From: Acidobacteriota bacterium
GTDB taxonomy: Bacteria > Acidobacteriota > Blastocatellia > RBC074
NCBI GenBank assembly: GCA_019639255.1
Contig: JAHBSF010000010.1
Span: 1 to 64,000 of the forward strand
Length of the DNA: 64,000 bases
Reading direction: 5' to 3'
Part shown: positions 27,146 through 36,919 of the stretch, in pieces
Position numbering within the stretch: the first letter of the stretch is position 1
Layout of the letters: each line of letters begins with the position of its first letter
The notes under the pieces: model-generated
What the model saw: the letters and a program-made list of their open reading frames with translations, nothing else
What the model was told of the DNA's origin: nothing
Databases searched by the model: none
Position numbers and translations under genes: made by a program

Positions 27146-27268
27146 GGAAGAGAGATAACGGAACAGACGGAAAAAGACGAAAACTACGGAAATATTCAAC
27201 TTTTCGGCAATTTTCGGTTCATTTCGTTTTATTTCGTTTTATTTCGTCTGTTCCGTTATCTCTCTTCC
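27146..27268. repeat. Palindromic repeat family A, copy 8 (inside trp operon)
   Basis: The outer arms GGAAGAGAGATAACGGAACA and complement both carry the CAGACG variant. The right arm has tandem ATTTCGTTTT units. It lies between trpC and trpF and provides the last nine codons of trpC. Confidence 0.92.
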
Positions 27269-28042
27269 GTCCAGCAGCAGGCGCAGCGCCTCGCCTTCAT
27301 CCCGTGCGCGCATCAGTTCCTCGCCGATGAGAAACGCCGAAAACCCGGCGGCGCGCAGCCGGTCTATGTCCCGGCGCGTGCGAATGCCGCTTTCGCTCAC
27401 AAGCGTCAGTGCGCGCGGCAACCGGGCAGCCAGTTCAATCGATGTTTCGAGCGTAGTCGCAAACGTTCGCAGGTTGCGGTTGTTTAGGCCGAGCAGCCGC
27501 ACGTCGCAGCGCAGCACTTTTTCGGCTTCCTCCAGATCGTGCACCTCGACAAGCGCATCGAGTCCGAGCGCGTGCGCTGACTGCAACAGATCGTTAAACA
27601 GCGACAAATCGAGCATCGCGGCTATGAGCAGTACGGCCGAGGCGCCCGCTTCGAGTGCTTCATAAAGCTGATACTCATCGAATATGAAATCCTTGCGAAG
27701 CAGCGGAAGATCCGTTTCCGATGCGATGCGGCGCAGGTAATCGAGCGAGCCGTCGAAGTAATCTTCTTCGGTCAGAACCGAAATTGCCGCAGCGCCGTTG
27801 CCGGCATAATTGCGCGCAATCGCAACCGGGTCGAAGTCTTCGCGGATGACGCCTTTTGAGGGCGATCGGCGCTTGACCTCGGCAATGATGTTTATACGGT
27901 TCAGCCGCAGTGCATCGGCAAAGCGCCCGGCATCGCTTCTCGTGGGCGTAAGGGCGCGAAGTTCGCCGGGCGGGCGAATGCGTTTTGCCTCATCGAGCCG
28001 CTCGCGTTTTCGGGCGACTATTTGTTCGAGAATATCGCTCAT
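27239..28042 (-). CDS. trpC: Indole-3-glycerol phosphate synthase
   Basis: This enzyme closes the indole ring of the intermediate made by TrpF. The 267-residue TIM barrel shows the catalytic KRRSPSKG lysine loop, LLRKDFIFDEYQ and the substrate site LGLNNRNL plus SESGI. ATG 28042 is used; GTG 28045 precedes it and no ribosome binding site is clear. The C-terminus REITEQTK is translated from repeat copy 8, extending the protein by about eight residues past the usual end. Confidence 0.96.
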   Translation of the reverse strand: MSDILEQIVARKRERLDEAKRIRPPGELRALTPTRSDAGRFADALRLNRINIIAEVKRRSPSKGVIREDFDPVAIARNYAGNGAAAISVLTEEDYFDGSLDYLRRIASETDLPLLRKDFIFDEYQLYEALEAGASAVLLIAAMLDLSLFNDLLQSAHALGLDALVEVHDLEEAEKVLRCDVRLLGLNNRNLRTFATTLETSIELAARLPRALTLVSESGIRTRRDIDRLRAAGFSAFLIGEELMRARDEGEALRLLLDGREITEQTK

Positions 28043-28082
28043 CACAAAACCAGACGGAAAATGCGGAACACGCGAAAAAATC

Positions 28083-29096
28083 TCATTCCTGACTGAAACG
28101 TCGAAGTTGATCCAGTTTCTGCATGGCCGCGCCGGAGTCGATCGCCCGGGCAGCGATCTGCGCGGCTTCTTTCAGCGTTTCGGCCAATCCCGCGACTGCG
28201 AGCGCCGCCGCTGCATTCGCTATGACGAGATCGCGCGCCGCATCGCTGCGCCTCCCTTCGAGCACGGCTACGATGATTGCCGCATTGTCTTCGGCGGTTC
28301 CGCCGCGCAATCCGCTCAGGTCCGAGTATTCAAATCCGAAATCTTCCGGCGTAATTTCAAACCTTCTGACGCCGTGCGGTCCTGCTTCATAAATTATGGA
28401 TCGTGCAGCGATGGTAATTTCGTCGAGCCCGTCCTCGCCGCGCACGATCCATGCGCGCTTCAGTCCAAGGCGCGCGGCTGCTGCCGCCATCTTTTCTCCC
28501 GCAGGGGGGTGCGAAACCCCGATGATCTGAAAGGGCGCGCTCGCCGGATTCGTAAGCGGCCCGAGCAGGTTGAATATCGTGCGCACGCCGAGCTGGCGTC
28601 TAACCGCCGCCACTCTTTTTGTGGCCGCGTGATGCATCGGGGCGAACATAAACCCTATGCCTACGGCGTCTATGATTTGCGAAACGCGTTCGGGCGCAAG
28701 TTCGATCTTTACCCCGAGCGATCTCAACACGTCGGCGCTTCCGGATTTGGATGTCACTCCGACGTTGCCGTGTTTGGCTACGGGCAGGCCGGAGGCAGCG
28801 ACCACGAATGCAACCGCCGTAGACACATTAAACGTTTTTGCGCCGCTTCCGCCCGTTCCGCAGGTATCGATGAACCTTTCGTGAGTCGTTGCAACGCGGG
28901 CGGCCTTGCTGCGCATGGTGGAAGCAAAACCGGCGAGTTCTTCGGCGGTTTCTCCCTTGGCGGCGAGCGCGGTGAGTGAGGCTGCGATTTGCGCGTCTGT
29001 GGTTTGCGGGTCCAGGAGACCTTCGAGCAGGGCGGCGGCCTCGTGCTGTTGCAGGTCTTCGCGCGCGATCAGTTTTTCCAGCAGCAGTGCGATCAT
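28083..29096 (-). CDS. trpD: Anthranilate phosphoribosyltransferase
   Basis: This enzyme transfers phosphoribose from PRPP to anthranilate. The 337-residue protein has the PRPP loop DTCGTGGSGAKTFNVSTA, the anthranilate-site segment KHGNVGVTSKSGSADVLR and the C-terminal metal site GEDGLDE. It starts 4 nt after trpG and so is probably translated with it. It is not fused to TrpG as in enterobacteria. Confidence 0.97.
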   Translation of the reverse strand: MIALLLEKLIAREDLQQHEAAALLEGLLDPQTTDAQIAASLTALAAKGETAEELAGFASTMRSKAARVATTHERFIDTCGTGGSGAKTFNVSTAVAFVVAASGLPVAKHGNVGVTSKSGSADVLRSLGVKIELAPERVSQIIDAVGIGFMFAPMHHAATKRVAAVRRQLGVRTIFNLLGPLTNPASAPFQIIGVSHPPAGEKMAAAAARLGLKRAWIVRGEDGLDEITIAARSIIYEAGPHGVRRFEITPEDFGFEYSDLSGLRGGTAEDNAAIIVAVLEGRRSDAARDLVIANAAAALAVAGLAETLKEAAQIAARAIDSGAAMQKLDQLRRFSQE

Positions 29097-29100
29097 GATT

Positions 29101-29667
29101 TCAGATCGAGAGAAAGTTGCGAAGGATCGCCTTGCCCGGCGATGTCATAATCGATTCGGGATGAAACTGCACGCCCTCGCATCCGTATTCGCGATGCCGC
29201 AGGCCCATGATCAATCCGTCCGAGGTTTCGGCCGTTATTTCGAGCGTTTCGGGCAGCGTTTCGCGATCCACGATCAGCGAGTGATACCGGGTTGCCGTAA
29301 ACGGATTCTCGATGCCTTCAAACAGCCTGCTTCGCCCGTTGTGCAGTATGCGGCTGGTTTTGCCGTGCATCAGGTACGGGGCTCTCAGCACACGCCCGCC
29401 GAATGCTTGCCCGATCGCCTGATGCCCGAGGCATACGCCGAGAAGCGGCAGTTTGTCCGCGAAATGCCGTATCGCGTCCAGAGAAACGCCCGCTTCGTTC
29501 GGCGTGCACGGTCCCGGAGAGATCACTATGCGCTCGGGGTTGAGTTCCTCGATCTGTTCGACCGAGATGCGGTCGTTGCGCTCTACGCACACATCCGCGC
29601 CCAGCTCGCCCAGATACTGGACCAGGTTGTAGGTGAAAGAATCGTAGTTGTCTATGACCAGAATCAT
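29101..29667 (-). CDS. trpG: Anthranilate synthase glutamine amidotransferase subunit
   Basis: This class I glutamine amidotransferase releases ammonia for TrpE and may also serve PabB. The 188-residue protein has the nucleophile in [15 protein letters not shown] and the His-Glu pair in [10 protein letters not shown]. Its N-terminus is the standard [20 protein letters not shown]. It follows the cyclophilin gene by 20 nt and precedes trpD by 4 nt. Confidence 0.97.
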   Translation of the reverse strand: MILVIDNYDSFTYNLVQYLGELGADVCVERNDRISVEQIEELNPERIVISPGPCTPNEAGVSLDAIRHFADKLPLLGVCLGHQAIGQAFGGRVLRAPYLMHGKTSRILHNGRSRLFEGIENPFTATRYHSLIVDRETLPETLEITAETSDGLIMGLRHREYGCEGVQFHPESIMTSPGKAILRNFLSI

Positions 29668-29687
29668 TCGCAGGTGTTCTTAAACGA

Positions 29688-30887
29688 TCAGGGTTTTATT
29701 ACGGCTTCGATCAGGTCTATGCGCTCGGTCGGGGTTTCGCCGGTGCGCGGCATTGCCGCCATTTTGTCTATTACATCGAAGCCGTCTACCATGCGGCCGA
29801 AGACCGTGTACTTGTTGTCGAGAGATGGTGCGGGCGCAAGCATCAGGAAAAACGAAGTCTCCGCCGAGTCCGGATCATCGGTCCTTGCCATCGAGAGCAC
29901 TCCGCGCAGGTGCCGTCGCGAACTGAATTCGCCCTTGATCCTGCGCACCCAGCGATCGGCGTAGTGCGGTTTGGCGCCCTGGCGTGTAGTTCCGAGTCCG
30001 CCCTGAATGACAAATCCGGGGATGATGCGGTGGAAAGCCGTGCCGTCATACCAGCCGGTTTCCACAAGTTTCAGGAAATTCCTGACGTGTTCGGGCGCGA
30101 GTTCCGGGTCGAGTGCGACGGTAATGTCGCCGAGGCTCGTGCGCAGCAGTACTTCCTTGCGCATTTCCTCCACCGTAGAGTCCTTGAATGGTTCGATTCG
30201 TTTCGGTTCTATCACGACGCTGAGAATCCGTATCGGTTCTGCTGCTTTCTGTTCGGCGTCGGTACGTCCAAAAGAAATCATTTCGACGACGTCCAGACCT
30301 TCGGTGACGGAGCCGAAGGCGGAGTACTCTCCGTCAAGCGACTGCTGCGGCGAGGCGCAGATGAAAAACTGTGCGCCGCCGCTGTTTGCTTTTCCCGGTA
30401 TGCGCACCGTAGACACGGTTCCGCGCACGTGTTTGAGGTCGCTGAATTCGTCCGGAAGTTCGCTGAGGCCGCCCGTGCCCCAGCGCGAGCGCGGGGTTTT
30501 CGGATCTTTCAGCAGCGGATCGCCGCCCTGAATCAGTCCGCGTTCGATCACGCGATGAAACGCCGAATTGTTGTAGTAACCTGCACGGGCGTTGCGAACA
30601 AAATGCTGGACGTGTTTCGGCGCCTTGTCGAAATGGAATTCGATCCGGATGGTTCCGAGTTCGGTAGTTATTACGGCCTCGATAGCCGCGGCTTCCTCTG
30701 CCGTGATGCCGGCGCCGGGGGGCGGGGCGTTTTTCTTTCGCGGCGGGGCGGTCTGACCGTAGGCCGATGCGGTTGCGAGCAGGACTGCAAGAAGAGAACA
30801 CAGAATTCGCGGAATAAACGCAAAGCCCGGGATCTGAAGCGCATTTGTGCTTACACGGCGTTCTTTCCGGCTCCTTGAGTACGTCAT
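29688..30887 (-). CDS. Exported double-domain cyclophilin-type peptidyl-prolyl isomerase
   Basis: The 399-residue protein has two tandem cyclophilin domains after a Sec-type signal (about residues 18-43, LLAVLLATASAYGQ). The first domain (about 65-215) shows SAFHRVIERGLIQGGDP and SGGAQFFICAS. The second (about 240-395) shows TAFHRIIPGFVIQGG and AETSFFLMLAP. Both resemble the small bacterial PpiA type. It acts outside the cytoplasm on prolyl bonds. ATG 30887 overlaps the trpE stop (ATGA) with GGAGAG upstream, so translation is tied to trpE. A secreted foldase in the trp operon is unexpected. Confidence 0.9.
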   Translation of the reverse strand: MTYSRSRKERRVSTNALQIPGFAFIPRILCSLLAVLLATASAYGQTAPPRKKNAPPPGAGITAEEAAAIEAVITTELGTIRIEFHFDKAPKHVQHFVRNARAGYYNNSAFHRVIERGLIQGGDPLLKDPKTPRSRWGTGGLSELPDEFSDLKHVRGTVSTVRIPGKANSGGAQFFICASPQQSLDGEYSAFGSVTEGLDVVEMISFGRTDAEQKAAEPIRILSVVIEPKRIEPFKDSTVEEMRKEVLLRTSLGDITVALDPELAPEHVRNFLKLVETGWYDGTAFHRIIPGFVIQGGLGTTRQGAKPHYADRWVRRIKGEFSSRRHLRGVLSMARTDDPDSAETSFFLMLAPAPSLDNKYTVFGRMVDGFDVIDKMAAMPRTGETPTERIDLIEAVIKP

Positions 30888-32374
30888 AATTCTCTCTCCG
30901 CCATTTCGATGGCGCGCATCAAGGCGCGCGATTTGTTGAGCGTTTCCTGGTATTCGCGTTCGGGCTCCGAATCGGCGACGATTCCGCCGCCCGCCTGAAT
31001 ATACGCCTGCCTGCCGCGAGCATACATCGTGCGCAGCGCGATGCACGAATCCAGGTTTCCCGAGTAATCGAAATACATCACAGCGCCCGCATAGGCTCCG
31101 CGGCGCGTAGGTTCGAGTTCGTCTATGATCTCCATGGCGCGCACCTTCGGGGCGCCGGAAACCGTGCCGGCGGGGAATACCGCAGCGAGTGCATCAAAAC
31201 AGTCCAGCCCCTCGCGCAACCTCGCGCTCAACACCGAAACAATATGCATGACATGCGAGAATCGCTCGACCATCATCAACTCATCCACCTTCACCGAGCC
31301 ATACTCGGCGACGCGGCCAAGATCGTTGCGCCCGAGATCTACGAGCATGACGTGTTCGGCTCGTTCCTTTTCATCCGCCAGAAGTTCTTCGGCCAACCTG
31401 TGATCTTCGGCTTCTGAAGTGCCGCGCGGATAGGTTCCTGCAATCGGGCGATATTCGAGCTTGCGGCCCGTGGCGCGCACGAGCATTTCGGGCGAGGCGC
31501 CCAAAAGCCATTCGCCGCCTCCGAGCTTCAGAAAAAACATATAAGGCGACGGATTGACCACACGCAGCGCCCTGTAGACCTGAAACGGATGCGTGGTGAT
31601 TTCGGCGGCGAAACGCTGCGCAAATACTACCTGGAAGGCGTCTCCCGCACGGATGTATTCCTTGATTTGCTCGATTGCCGCGGCGTACTGTTCCCGACTC
31701 ATATTCGAACGGACCTGAAGCGGTTCGGATCGGCGCGCGGCAACCGGGAGTTCGACCGGCGCGGCGAGGGCGGCTTCGAGGCGCGCTATTTCCGCGCAAG
31801 CTGCGATGTAGCGTTCGCGCAACTGTTCGCCGTCGCGCGCGCCGTCCGTGTATACATTGGCGATGATCTGGATCTGATGTTTTACGTGGTCGAAGGCCAG
31901 CAGGCTCGAAAAAAACATCACCACCGCCGTATCCATTTCCAGATCATCTGCGGCCCGGTCGGGCAGATTTTCAAACCATCCGACGGCGTCGTAGCCGAAG
32001 TATCCGACCGCGCCTCCCGTAAACGGCGGCAGCCCGGGCCGGTGCACGGGACGCACGGCGCTCATCATTGCGCGCAGCACTTCTATCATCGGCTCGCGGC
32101 GCTCTTCCAGCGCACCGTCGACGCGTTCGATTGTAACGACGCTTTGGCGTGCGCGAACTACGGTGTGAGGCGCGATCCCCAGAAACGAATACCGGGCGAT
32201 TTTTTCACCGCCTTCGACCGATTCGAGCAGGAATGCGCGCGGCGATGCGCGCTCGATGCGCAGGTAGGCGGAAACCGGCGTCAGGAGGTCGGCCATCACG
32301 GTTTTGACCAAAGGCACGAGCGTGCCTTCGGCGGCAAGCGCGAGGAATTCTTCGTATGTAGCGGGTGAAATCAT
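30884..32374 (-). CDS. trpE: Anthranilate synthase component I
   Basis: This enzyme converts chorismate to anthranilate with ammonia from TrpG. The 496-residue protein has the chorismate-binding core (FQVVFAQRFAAEI, PIAGTYPRGTSEAEDHRLAE, GTVSGAPKVRAMEIIDELEP, GGGIVADSEPEREYQETLNK). An N-terminal feedback site region retains LLESVEGGEKIARYSF. ATG 32374 is used; the frame extends upstream only into repeat copy 9. No Trp-rich leader peptide or clear attenuator was found upstream. Confidence 0.96.
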   Translation of the reverse strand: MISPATYEEFLALAAEGTLVPLVKTVMADLLTPVSAYLRIERASPRAFLLESVEGGEKIARYSFLGIAPHTVVRARQSVVTIERVDGALEERREPMIEVLRAMMSAVRPVHRPGLPPFTGGAVGYFGYDAVGWFENLPDRAADDLEMDTAVVMFFSSLLAFDHVKHQIQIIANVYTDGARDGEQLRERYIAACAEIARLEAALAAPVELPVAARRSEPLQVRSNMSREQYAAAIEQIKEYIRAGDAFQVVFAQRFAAEITTHPFQVYRALRVVNPSPYMFFLKLGGGEWLLGASPEMLVRATGRKLEYRPIAGTYPRGTSEAEDHRLAEELLADEKERAEHVMLVDLGRNDLGRVAEYGSVKVDELMMVERFSHVMHIVSVLSARLREGLDCFDALAAVFPAGTVSGAPKVRAMEIIDELEPTRRGAYAGAVMYFDYSGNLDSCIALRTMYARGRQAYIQAGGGIVADSEPEREYQETLNKSRALMRAIEMAEREL

Positions 32375-32408
32375 GTTTGCCCGGTGTTCAGCGCGACAGC
32401 AGGACAAA

Positions 32409-32530
32409 AAAGAGAGATAACGGAACAAACGAAAAAGGGACGGAAACTACGGAAATATTCGGCTTTCCCGTGATTTTCGTTTCATTTAGAAGATCTCCAA
32501 TTAAGCTCTTCAGTTGCTAATCGCACTCAG
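32409..32530. repeat. Truncated family A copy 9 followed by a fragment of family D
   Basis: Left arm AGAGAGATAACGGAACAAAC is present, but the right arm stops after TTTTCGTTTCATTTAGAAG (about 32488). Then AAGCTCTTCAGTTGCTAATC and GCACTCAGCAC match the right half of repeat D. The region lies between trpE and hisIE and holds whatever promoter trpE has; none is recognisable. Confidence 0.75.
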
Positions 32531-32532
32531 CA

Positions 32533-33279
32533 CTACCTGTTGTACTTCGGATCAGCCTGCCGTCCTGCGCGGTGTCCGAGTTCCGTAACGATATCGCGCA
32601 GGCTGACCTCGCGCTCCGCCATCAGAACGAGCAGGTGGTAAAGCAGGTCGGATATTTCCGATGTCAGATCCCTGGTCCCCTCATTCTTGGCGGCGATAAT
32701 CGTTTCGGCCGCCTCCTCGCCGACTTTTTTCAGAATCTTGTCGAGGCCGCTGTTGAACAGATATGTCGTGTAGGAATTGGGCGGGCGTTCGTCGCGGCGC
32801 TCCTGGATAAGCAGAAAAAGGTCCTGCAGCAGTATTCCCAACTCCATGGCCGGCATATTTACCAGTTCGAGACGGCGGCTATGCGCATCAACTTCATCGG
32901 GAGTCGGGGGAGCAATCCTGGTTGTTTCCTGCCCGTCGTCCGTTCTGATTTCATCTGCGTGAGGTTGATGGAAACAGGTGCGTGCGCCCGTATGGCACGC
33001 AGGACCGGCCGGATGAACGCGTACGAGAACGGCGTCCCCGTCGCAATCGAGGCGCAGGTCTGCAACGCGCTGTTTGTTGCCCGAGGTGGCGCCCTTGTGC
33101 CAGAGCTCCTTTCGCGACCGGCTCCAGAACCACGTTTCTCCGGATTGCAGTGTTCGTGCAAGGCTTTCTTCGTTCATGTAGGCGAGCGTAAGAACCTCGC
33201 CCGTTACCGCGTCCTGCACGATCGCCGGCAACAGACCGTCGCGGTCGAATTTCAATCGGGTAAGCAGTTGGTCGGACAT
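32533..33279 (-). CDS. hisIE: Bifunctional phosphoribosyl-AMP cyclohydrolase / phosphoribosyl-ATP pyrophosphohydrolase
   Basis: This enzyme catalyses histidine steps 2 and 3. The 248-residue protein has the HisI part (about 1-125; [33 protein letters not shown], zinc cysteines in DCDGDAVLV and [10 protein letters not shown]) fused to HisE (about 150-245; [17 protein letters not shown]). Fusion in this order is the common bacterial form. It follows the alpha/beta hydrolase by 22 nt and is co-directional with hisF and trp, so a joint his-trp transcript is possible. Confidence 0.96.
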   Translation of the reverse strand: MSDQLLTRLKFDRDGLLPAIVQDAVTGEVLTLAYMNEESLARTLQSGETWFWSRSRKELWHKGATSGNKQRVADLRLDCDGDAVLVRVHPAGPACHTGARTCFHQPHADEIRTDDGQETTRIAPPTPDEVDAHSRRLELVNMPAMELGILLQDLFLLIQERRDERPPNSYTTYLFNSGLDKILKKVGEEAAETIIAAKNEGTRDLTSEISDLLYHLLVLMAEREVSLRDIVTELGHRAGRQADPKYNR

Positions 33280-33301
33280 AACCCTGATGCGTTAGAGATA
33301 A

Positions 33302-34411
33302 TTATCTAGTTTTCTTCGTTTCCTTCGTTTCCTTGAATCGCTTGTCAATCCATTCATCCAGCAACGCCAGCAGCGCCGGGTCAATCGGACGCGCGGAATC
33401 GTCGCCCGCCGTAATATCCGGAGCGCCGGACTGTGCGCGCATCCAATGGTCCATCTGCGGCAACACGGACAGGGTAGAGTCGGTATGGTACTGGCGGTCG
33501 ATGGACTCCTTGAGGTATTGCGCATCCCTCACGCCGACGTGTGCGTCTTTTTCCCCCTGCACGATCAGCACAGGGACATTTATTGCCCGTATGATCTGCA
33601 GCGGATCGTTGATGCTGAGGTGGAAGAAGTAGGCTCTCAACTTCCGTATATGCACAAACAGATTGTCGTTTGCAATTTCCGGAACCTTACCTGTATCGAC
33701 CGAACCGCTGGATGCAACCTGAAGCGAGGAGTCGAGGGCGGCAAGGTATTCTTCCATTTTTTCCTTCGGGGTCTTGTTGGCTTCGAGCCGTTTCTGGGCC
33801 TGGTCGCGTATAACCTTTACATAGGTGCGGCCCGGCATTCCCGCCAGTATCAGCCCCGCGGCCTTCTCCTTGTCGCTAGGTGGATTGGCAGCGACGCTTG
33901 TAGCAAACATTCCGCCCTCATCGTGTCCGAAAAGTACTACGCGGGCCGGATCGACTTCAGCGCGTCGAGTCATAAATACAAGAGCCGCAGCCGCGTCCTC
34001 GATCATATCGTGCGGCGTTGCTTCTTCGCCGCACATCGATTCCGTGCGGCAGCGGCCGTCATAGCGCAGCACCGCAACGCCGCGTCCGGCCATATGAGAG
34101 GCGATTTCGGCGAAAGCAGCGCGCGGTGAGACTGCAACACCGGCTGCGCTTGCGCCCAGGTCCGATCCGCCGACCAAAACCAACCCCGGCGCGCGTTTCC
34201 CCGGAACGGCTTTGGGCAGCAGCAGCGTGCCGGAAAGCGAGCCTCCCTCAACTTTGAGTCTGACTTGCTCTGCTTTGACCCCGACCGGCAGCTTCGCCGA
34301 TTGAACGGCGCCGATTTCCATAGTGTTTTCCGCCTCCGCCGGGGCGCCATAAAAGCCCAGCATCGCGCCGCAAGCCAGCGCCCAGATCAGGTTCCTGTTA
34401 AAACGAGTCAT
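33302..34411 (-). CDS. Exported alpha/beta hydrolase with Asp in the nucleophile elbow
   Basis: The 369-residue protein has a signal peptide (MTRFNRNLIWALACGAMLGF ... AEA) and an alpha/beta-hydrolase fold. Typical strands are APGLVLVGGSDLGAS, GVAVLRYDGR and RAINVPVLIVQGEKDAHV, with a late histidine in PQMDHWM. The nucleophile elbow reads VVLFGHDEGGMFA, that is Asp where related esterases have Ser (GHSEGG). Asp nucleophiles are known in haloalkane dehalogenases and epoxide hydrolases. AGGAGA precedes ATG 34411. It sits between hisF and hisIE; the substrate is unknown. Confidence 0.88.
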   Translation of the reverse strand: MTRFNRNLIWALACGAMLGFYGAPAEAENTMEIGAVQSAKLPVGVKAEQVRLKVEGGSLSGTLLLPKAVPGKRAPGLVLVGGSDLGASAAGVAVSPRAAFAEIASHMAGRGVAVLRYDGRCRTESMCGEEATPHDMIEDAAAALVFMTRRAEVDPARVVLFGHDEGGMFATSVAANPPSDKEKAAGLILAGMPGRTYVKVIRDQAQKRLEANKTPKEKMEEYLAALDSSLQVASSGSVDTGKVPEIANDNLFVHIRKLRAYFFHLSINDPLQIIRAINVPVLIVQGEKDAHVGVRDAQYLKESIDRQYHTDSTLSVLPQMDHWMRAQSGAPDITAGDDSARPIDPALLALLDEWIDKRFKETKETKKTR

Positions 34412-34464
34412 CCGAATTTCTCCTGTCGATAAAACTGCATTCCGGCGCGAATCGTGCGCGCCCA

Positions 34465-35226
34465 TCAGCGCATTAATATACCTCGCTTGCGAAGGTACCG
34501 CCTGGCTTCACCTATGGTATACCTGCCGAAATGGAATATCGATGCCGCAAGCACGGCGCTTGCTCCTCCGGCGGTAAGAGCGTCGTAAAGATGTTCGAGC
34601 GTTCCCGCGCCGCCGGATGCAATCACGGGAATGTTGACGGCATCGGCAACTGCGCGCGTCAACTCCAGATCGTATCCGTCGCGGTGTCCGTCGCAATCCA
34701 TGCTTGTAAGCAGGATTTCTCCCGCGCCGAGTTCGGCCGCTTTGACCGCCCATTCGACTGCATCGATGCCGGTCGGCGTCCGGCCTCCGTGCAGATATAC
34801 TTCCCAGCCCCCCTTCGCAGCACGCTTTCGCTTGGCGTCTATCGCCACGACGATGCACTGCGCGCCGAAGCGTTCGGCGCCGTCGCGAATGAGTTGCGGA
34901 TTTTCGACCGCCGCGGTGTTGACCGATATCTTGTCTGCGCCCGCAAGCAGGATGGCGCGAATGTCGTCAATCGTGCGGACTCCGCCGCCGACGGTGAACG
35001 GTATGAATACGGAATCGGCTACGCGCCGAACCATGTCGGCTACTATTTCACGGCGATCCGAGGATGCGGTGATATCAAGAAATACGAGTTCGTCGGCGCC
35101 CTCGCGGTCGTAGCGCGCGCCCTGCTCAACGGGATCTCCCGCATCCACAAGATTGACGAAACTCGTTCCCTTGACCACGCGGCCCCGATCCACGTCCAGG
35201 CAGGGAATGATGCGTTTAGCCAGCAT
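34465..35226 (-). CDS. hisF: Imidazole glycerol phosphate synthase cyclase subunit
   Basis: HisF forms imidazole glycerol phosphate and AICAR using ammonia from HisH. The 253-residue TIM barrel shows the N-terminal Asp site [42 protein letters not shown] and [14 protein letters not shown] 35226 is used; the frame before it lies in repeat copy 10. hisH, hisA and the other his genes are not in the window. It is separated from hisIE by the hydrolase gene. Confidence 0.97.
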   Translation of the reverse strand: MLAKRIIPCLDVDRGRVVKGTSFVNLVDAGDPVEQGARYDREGADELVFLDITASSDRREIVADMVRRVADSVFIPFTVGGGVRTIDDIRAILLAGADKISVNTAAVENPQLIRDGAERFGAQCIVVAIDAKRKRAAKGGWEVYLHGGRTPTGIDAVEWAVKAAELGAGEILLTSMDCDGHRDGYDLELTRAVADAVNIPVIASGGAGTLEHLYDALTAGGASAVLAASIFHFGRYTIGEARRYLRKRGILMR

Positions 35227-35233
35227 AAGCGCC

Positions 35234-35326
35234 GGAGATAACGGAACAAACGGAAATAGACGAAACATACGAAAAGCAGGCCCATTTCCGTATGTTTCGT
35301 CTATTTCCGTATGTTCCGTTATCTCT
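35234..35326. repeat. Palindromic repeat family A, copy 10
   Basis: GGAGATAACGGAACAAACGG and its near-complement (CATACGG on one arm) flank a GAAAAGCAGGCCCATTTC loop. It lies between serA and hisF on the minus strand. Confidence 0.92.
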
Positions 35327-35338
35327 AATCATCTTCAT

Positions 35339-36919
35339 TTACAAACTGATCTGCTTGACCGACAAAACGTGCGGTACATGCGCGAGTTCATCGAGCGTCG
35401 CGGCGTTCATTTCCTGATCTACCTGATAAACCGACAGCGCCACGCCGCCCGCGCGGTTGCGGCTCAGATAAAGCTGCGCAATGTTTATATGGTGTTCGCC
35501 CAGAAACGTTCCGATGCGTCCTACGACGCCCGGCTGATCGTCGTTCTGCAACACTACGAGATGCCCCTCGGGAACCGCTTCGACGCGGTGTGCGTCGACA
35601 AGCACGAGGCGCGGGTCGTTGTGTCCGAAAAGCGCTCCCCCGATCCGGCATTCACCTTCATCGCCCTTGACCGAAACCTCGATGAGGCTTGCAAAATCGC
35701 TTGCCGTGCGCGCCTTCGACTCCGTAACGCGCAGTCCGCGCTCTTCGGCTATCAACTGCGCATTCACCTGATTGACTCGCGCGCTGACTCGCGCAAGCAG
35801 TCCCGTGAGAATCGCCCGTGTAATGGGCTCGGTTTCGCGCTCGGCTACCTCGCCGTTGTACGCAACGCCCACTTCGCTCACGGCGCCCTCGAAATACTGC
35901 GTCACAAAACTCCCCAATCGTTCGCCGAGCGACAGATACGGGCGCAGCGCATCGAGCGCTTCGGGGCTGACGGCCGGGATGTTTACTGCGCCCGCCACGG
36001 CTCCGGTGGCGAGGAAATTTCCCACCTGTTCTGCAATCGTGACGGCCACCTGATCCTGCGCTTCAGATGTCGATGCGCCAAGGTGGGGCGTGGCGATTAC
36101 TTCGTCGAGCGAGAGCAACGGATGATCCGCCGGGGGCGGTTCTTCTACAAACACATCGAGCGCGGCTGCGGCGACGCGCCCACTTTTGATTGCCTCGTAC
36201 AGTGCGGATTCATCGACCAGACCGCCGCGCGCGCAGTTGATGATGCGCACACCGTCGTGCATCTTTGCAAACGCCTCGGCGCCGATTATGTTGCGCGTCG
36301 AATCGGTGAGAGGCGTGTGAACCGTGATGAAATCCGAGCGGCGGAGCAGTTCGTCGAGCGATACAAGCTCGATCCCGGCGCGCGAGGCTACGTCGCGCGT
36401 CAGAAACGGGTCGAAAGCGATCACTTTCATGGCAAGGCCCGCGCCGCGCGAAGCAACTATTTTGCCAATGTTGCCGAGCCCGATTACGCCGAGCGTCTTG
36501 CCGGCAAGTTCGGTGCCCATAAATTTCTTCTTGTCCCATTTGCCGCCCTTGAGCGAGGCGTGCGCCTGCGGAGTCTTGCGAGCCATCGACATCAGAAGTG
36601 CGATCGTATGTTCGGCCGTAGTGACGGAGTTTCCGCCCGCGGCGTTCATCACTACGATGCCGCGCTGCGTGGCTGCAAGGACGTCGATATTGTCGACTCC
36701 GGTTCCGGCCCGTCCGATTACCTTCAGTTTGTCGGCGGAGGCGATGATTTCCGATGTAACCCTGGTTTCGCTGCGAACCACTAGTGCGTCGTATTCAGGG
36801 ATGATCTTTTTCAGTTCTTCGGGTTTGACGCCGACCTTGAGGTCGACCTCGAACTGCTCGTGCGCGCGCAGCAGATCTACGCCGCGAGCGGAAAGATTGT
36901 CGCTTATAAGGATCTTCAT
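35339..36919 (-). CDS. serA: D-3-phosphoglycerate dehydrogenase, long form
   Basis: This enzyme oxidises 3-phosphoglycerate, the first step to serine. The 526-residue protein has an NAD-binding Rossmann loop LGVIGLGNIGKIVASRG and catalytic residues in NCARGGLVDE, DVFVEEPP and TPHLGASTSEAQ. An intervening ASB domain (about 315-440) and a C-terminal ACT domain (about 450-526; LQNDDQPGVVGRIGTFLGEH) follow. This is the type I long architecture, usually subject to serine control. ATG 36919 has no clear ribosome binding site. Confidence 0.96.
   Translation of the reverse strand: MKILISDNLSARGVDLLRAHEQFEVDLKVGVKPEELKKIIPEYDALVVRSETRVTSEIIASADKLKVIGRAGTGVDNIDVLAATQRGIVVMNAAGGNSVTTAEHTIALLMSMARKTPQAHASLKGGKWDKKKFMGTELAGKTLGVIGLGNIGKIVASRGAGLAMKVIAFDPFLTRDVASRAGIELVSLDELLRRSDFITVHTPLTDSTRNIIGAEAFAKMHDGVRIINCARGGLVDESALYEAIKSGRVAAAALDVFVEEPPPADHPLLSLDEVIATPHLGASTSEAQDQVAVTIAEQVGNFLATGAVAGAVNIPAVSPEALDALRPYLSLGERLGSFVTQYFEGAVSEVGVAYNGEVAERETEPITRAILTGLLARVSARVNQVNAQLIAEERGLRVTESKARTASDFASLIEVSVKGDEGECRIGGALFGHNDPRLVLVDAHRVEAVPEGHLVVLQNDDQPGVVGRIGTFLGEHHINIAQLYLSRNRAGGVALSVYQVDQEMNAATLDELAHVPHVLSVKQISL

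Noticed and set aside
32375-32532. trp attenuator or leader peptide before trpE
   Set aside because: No short frame with tandem Trp codons and no alternative hairpins other than the truncated repeat A were found.
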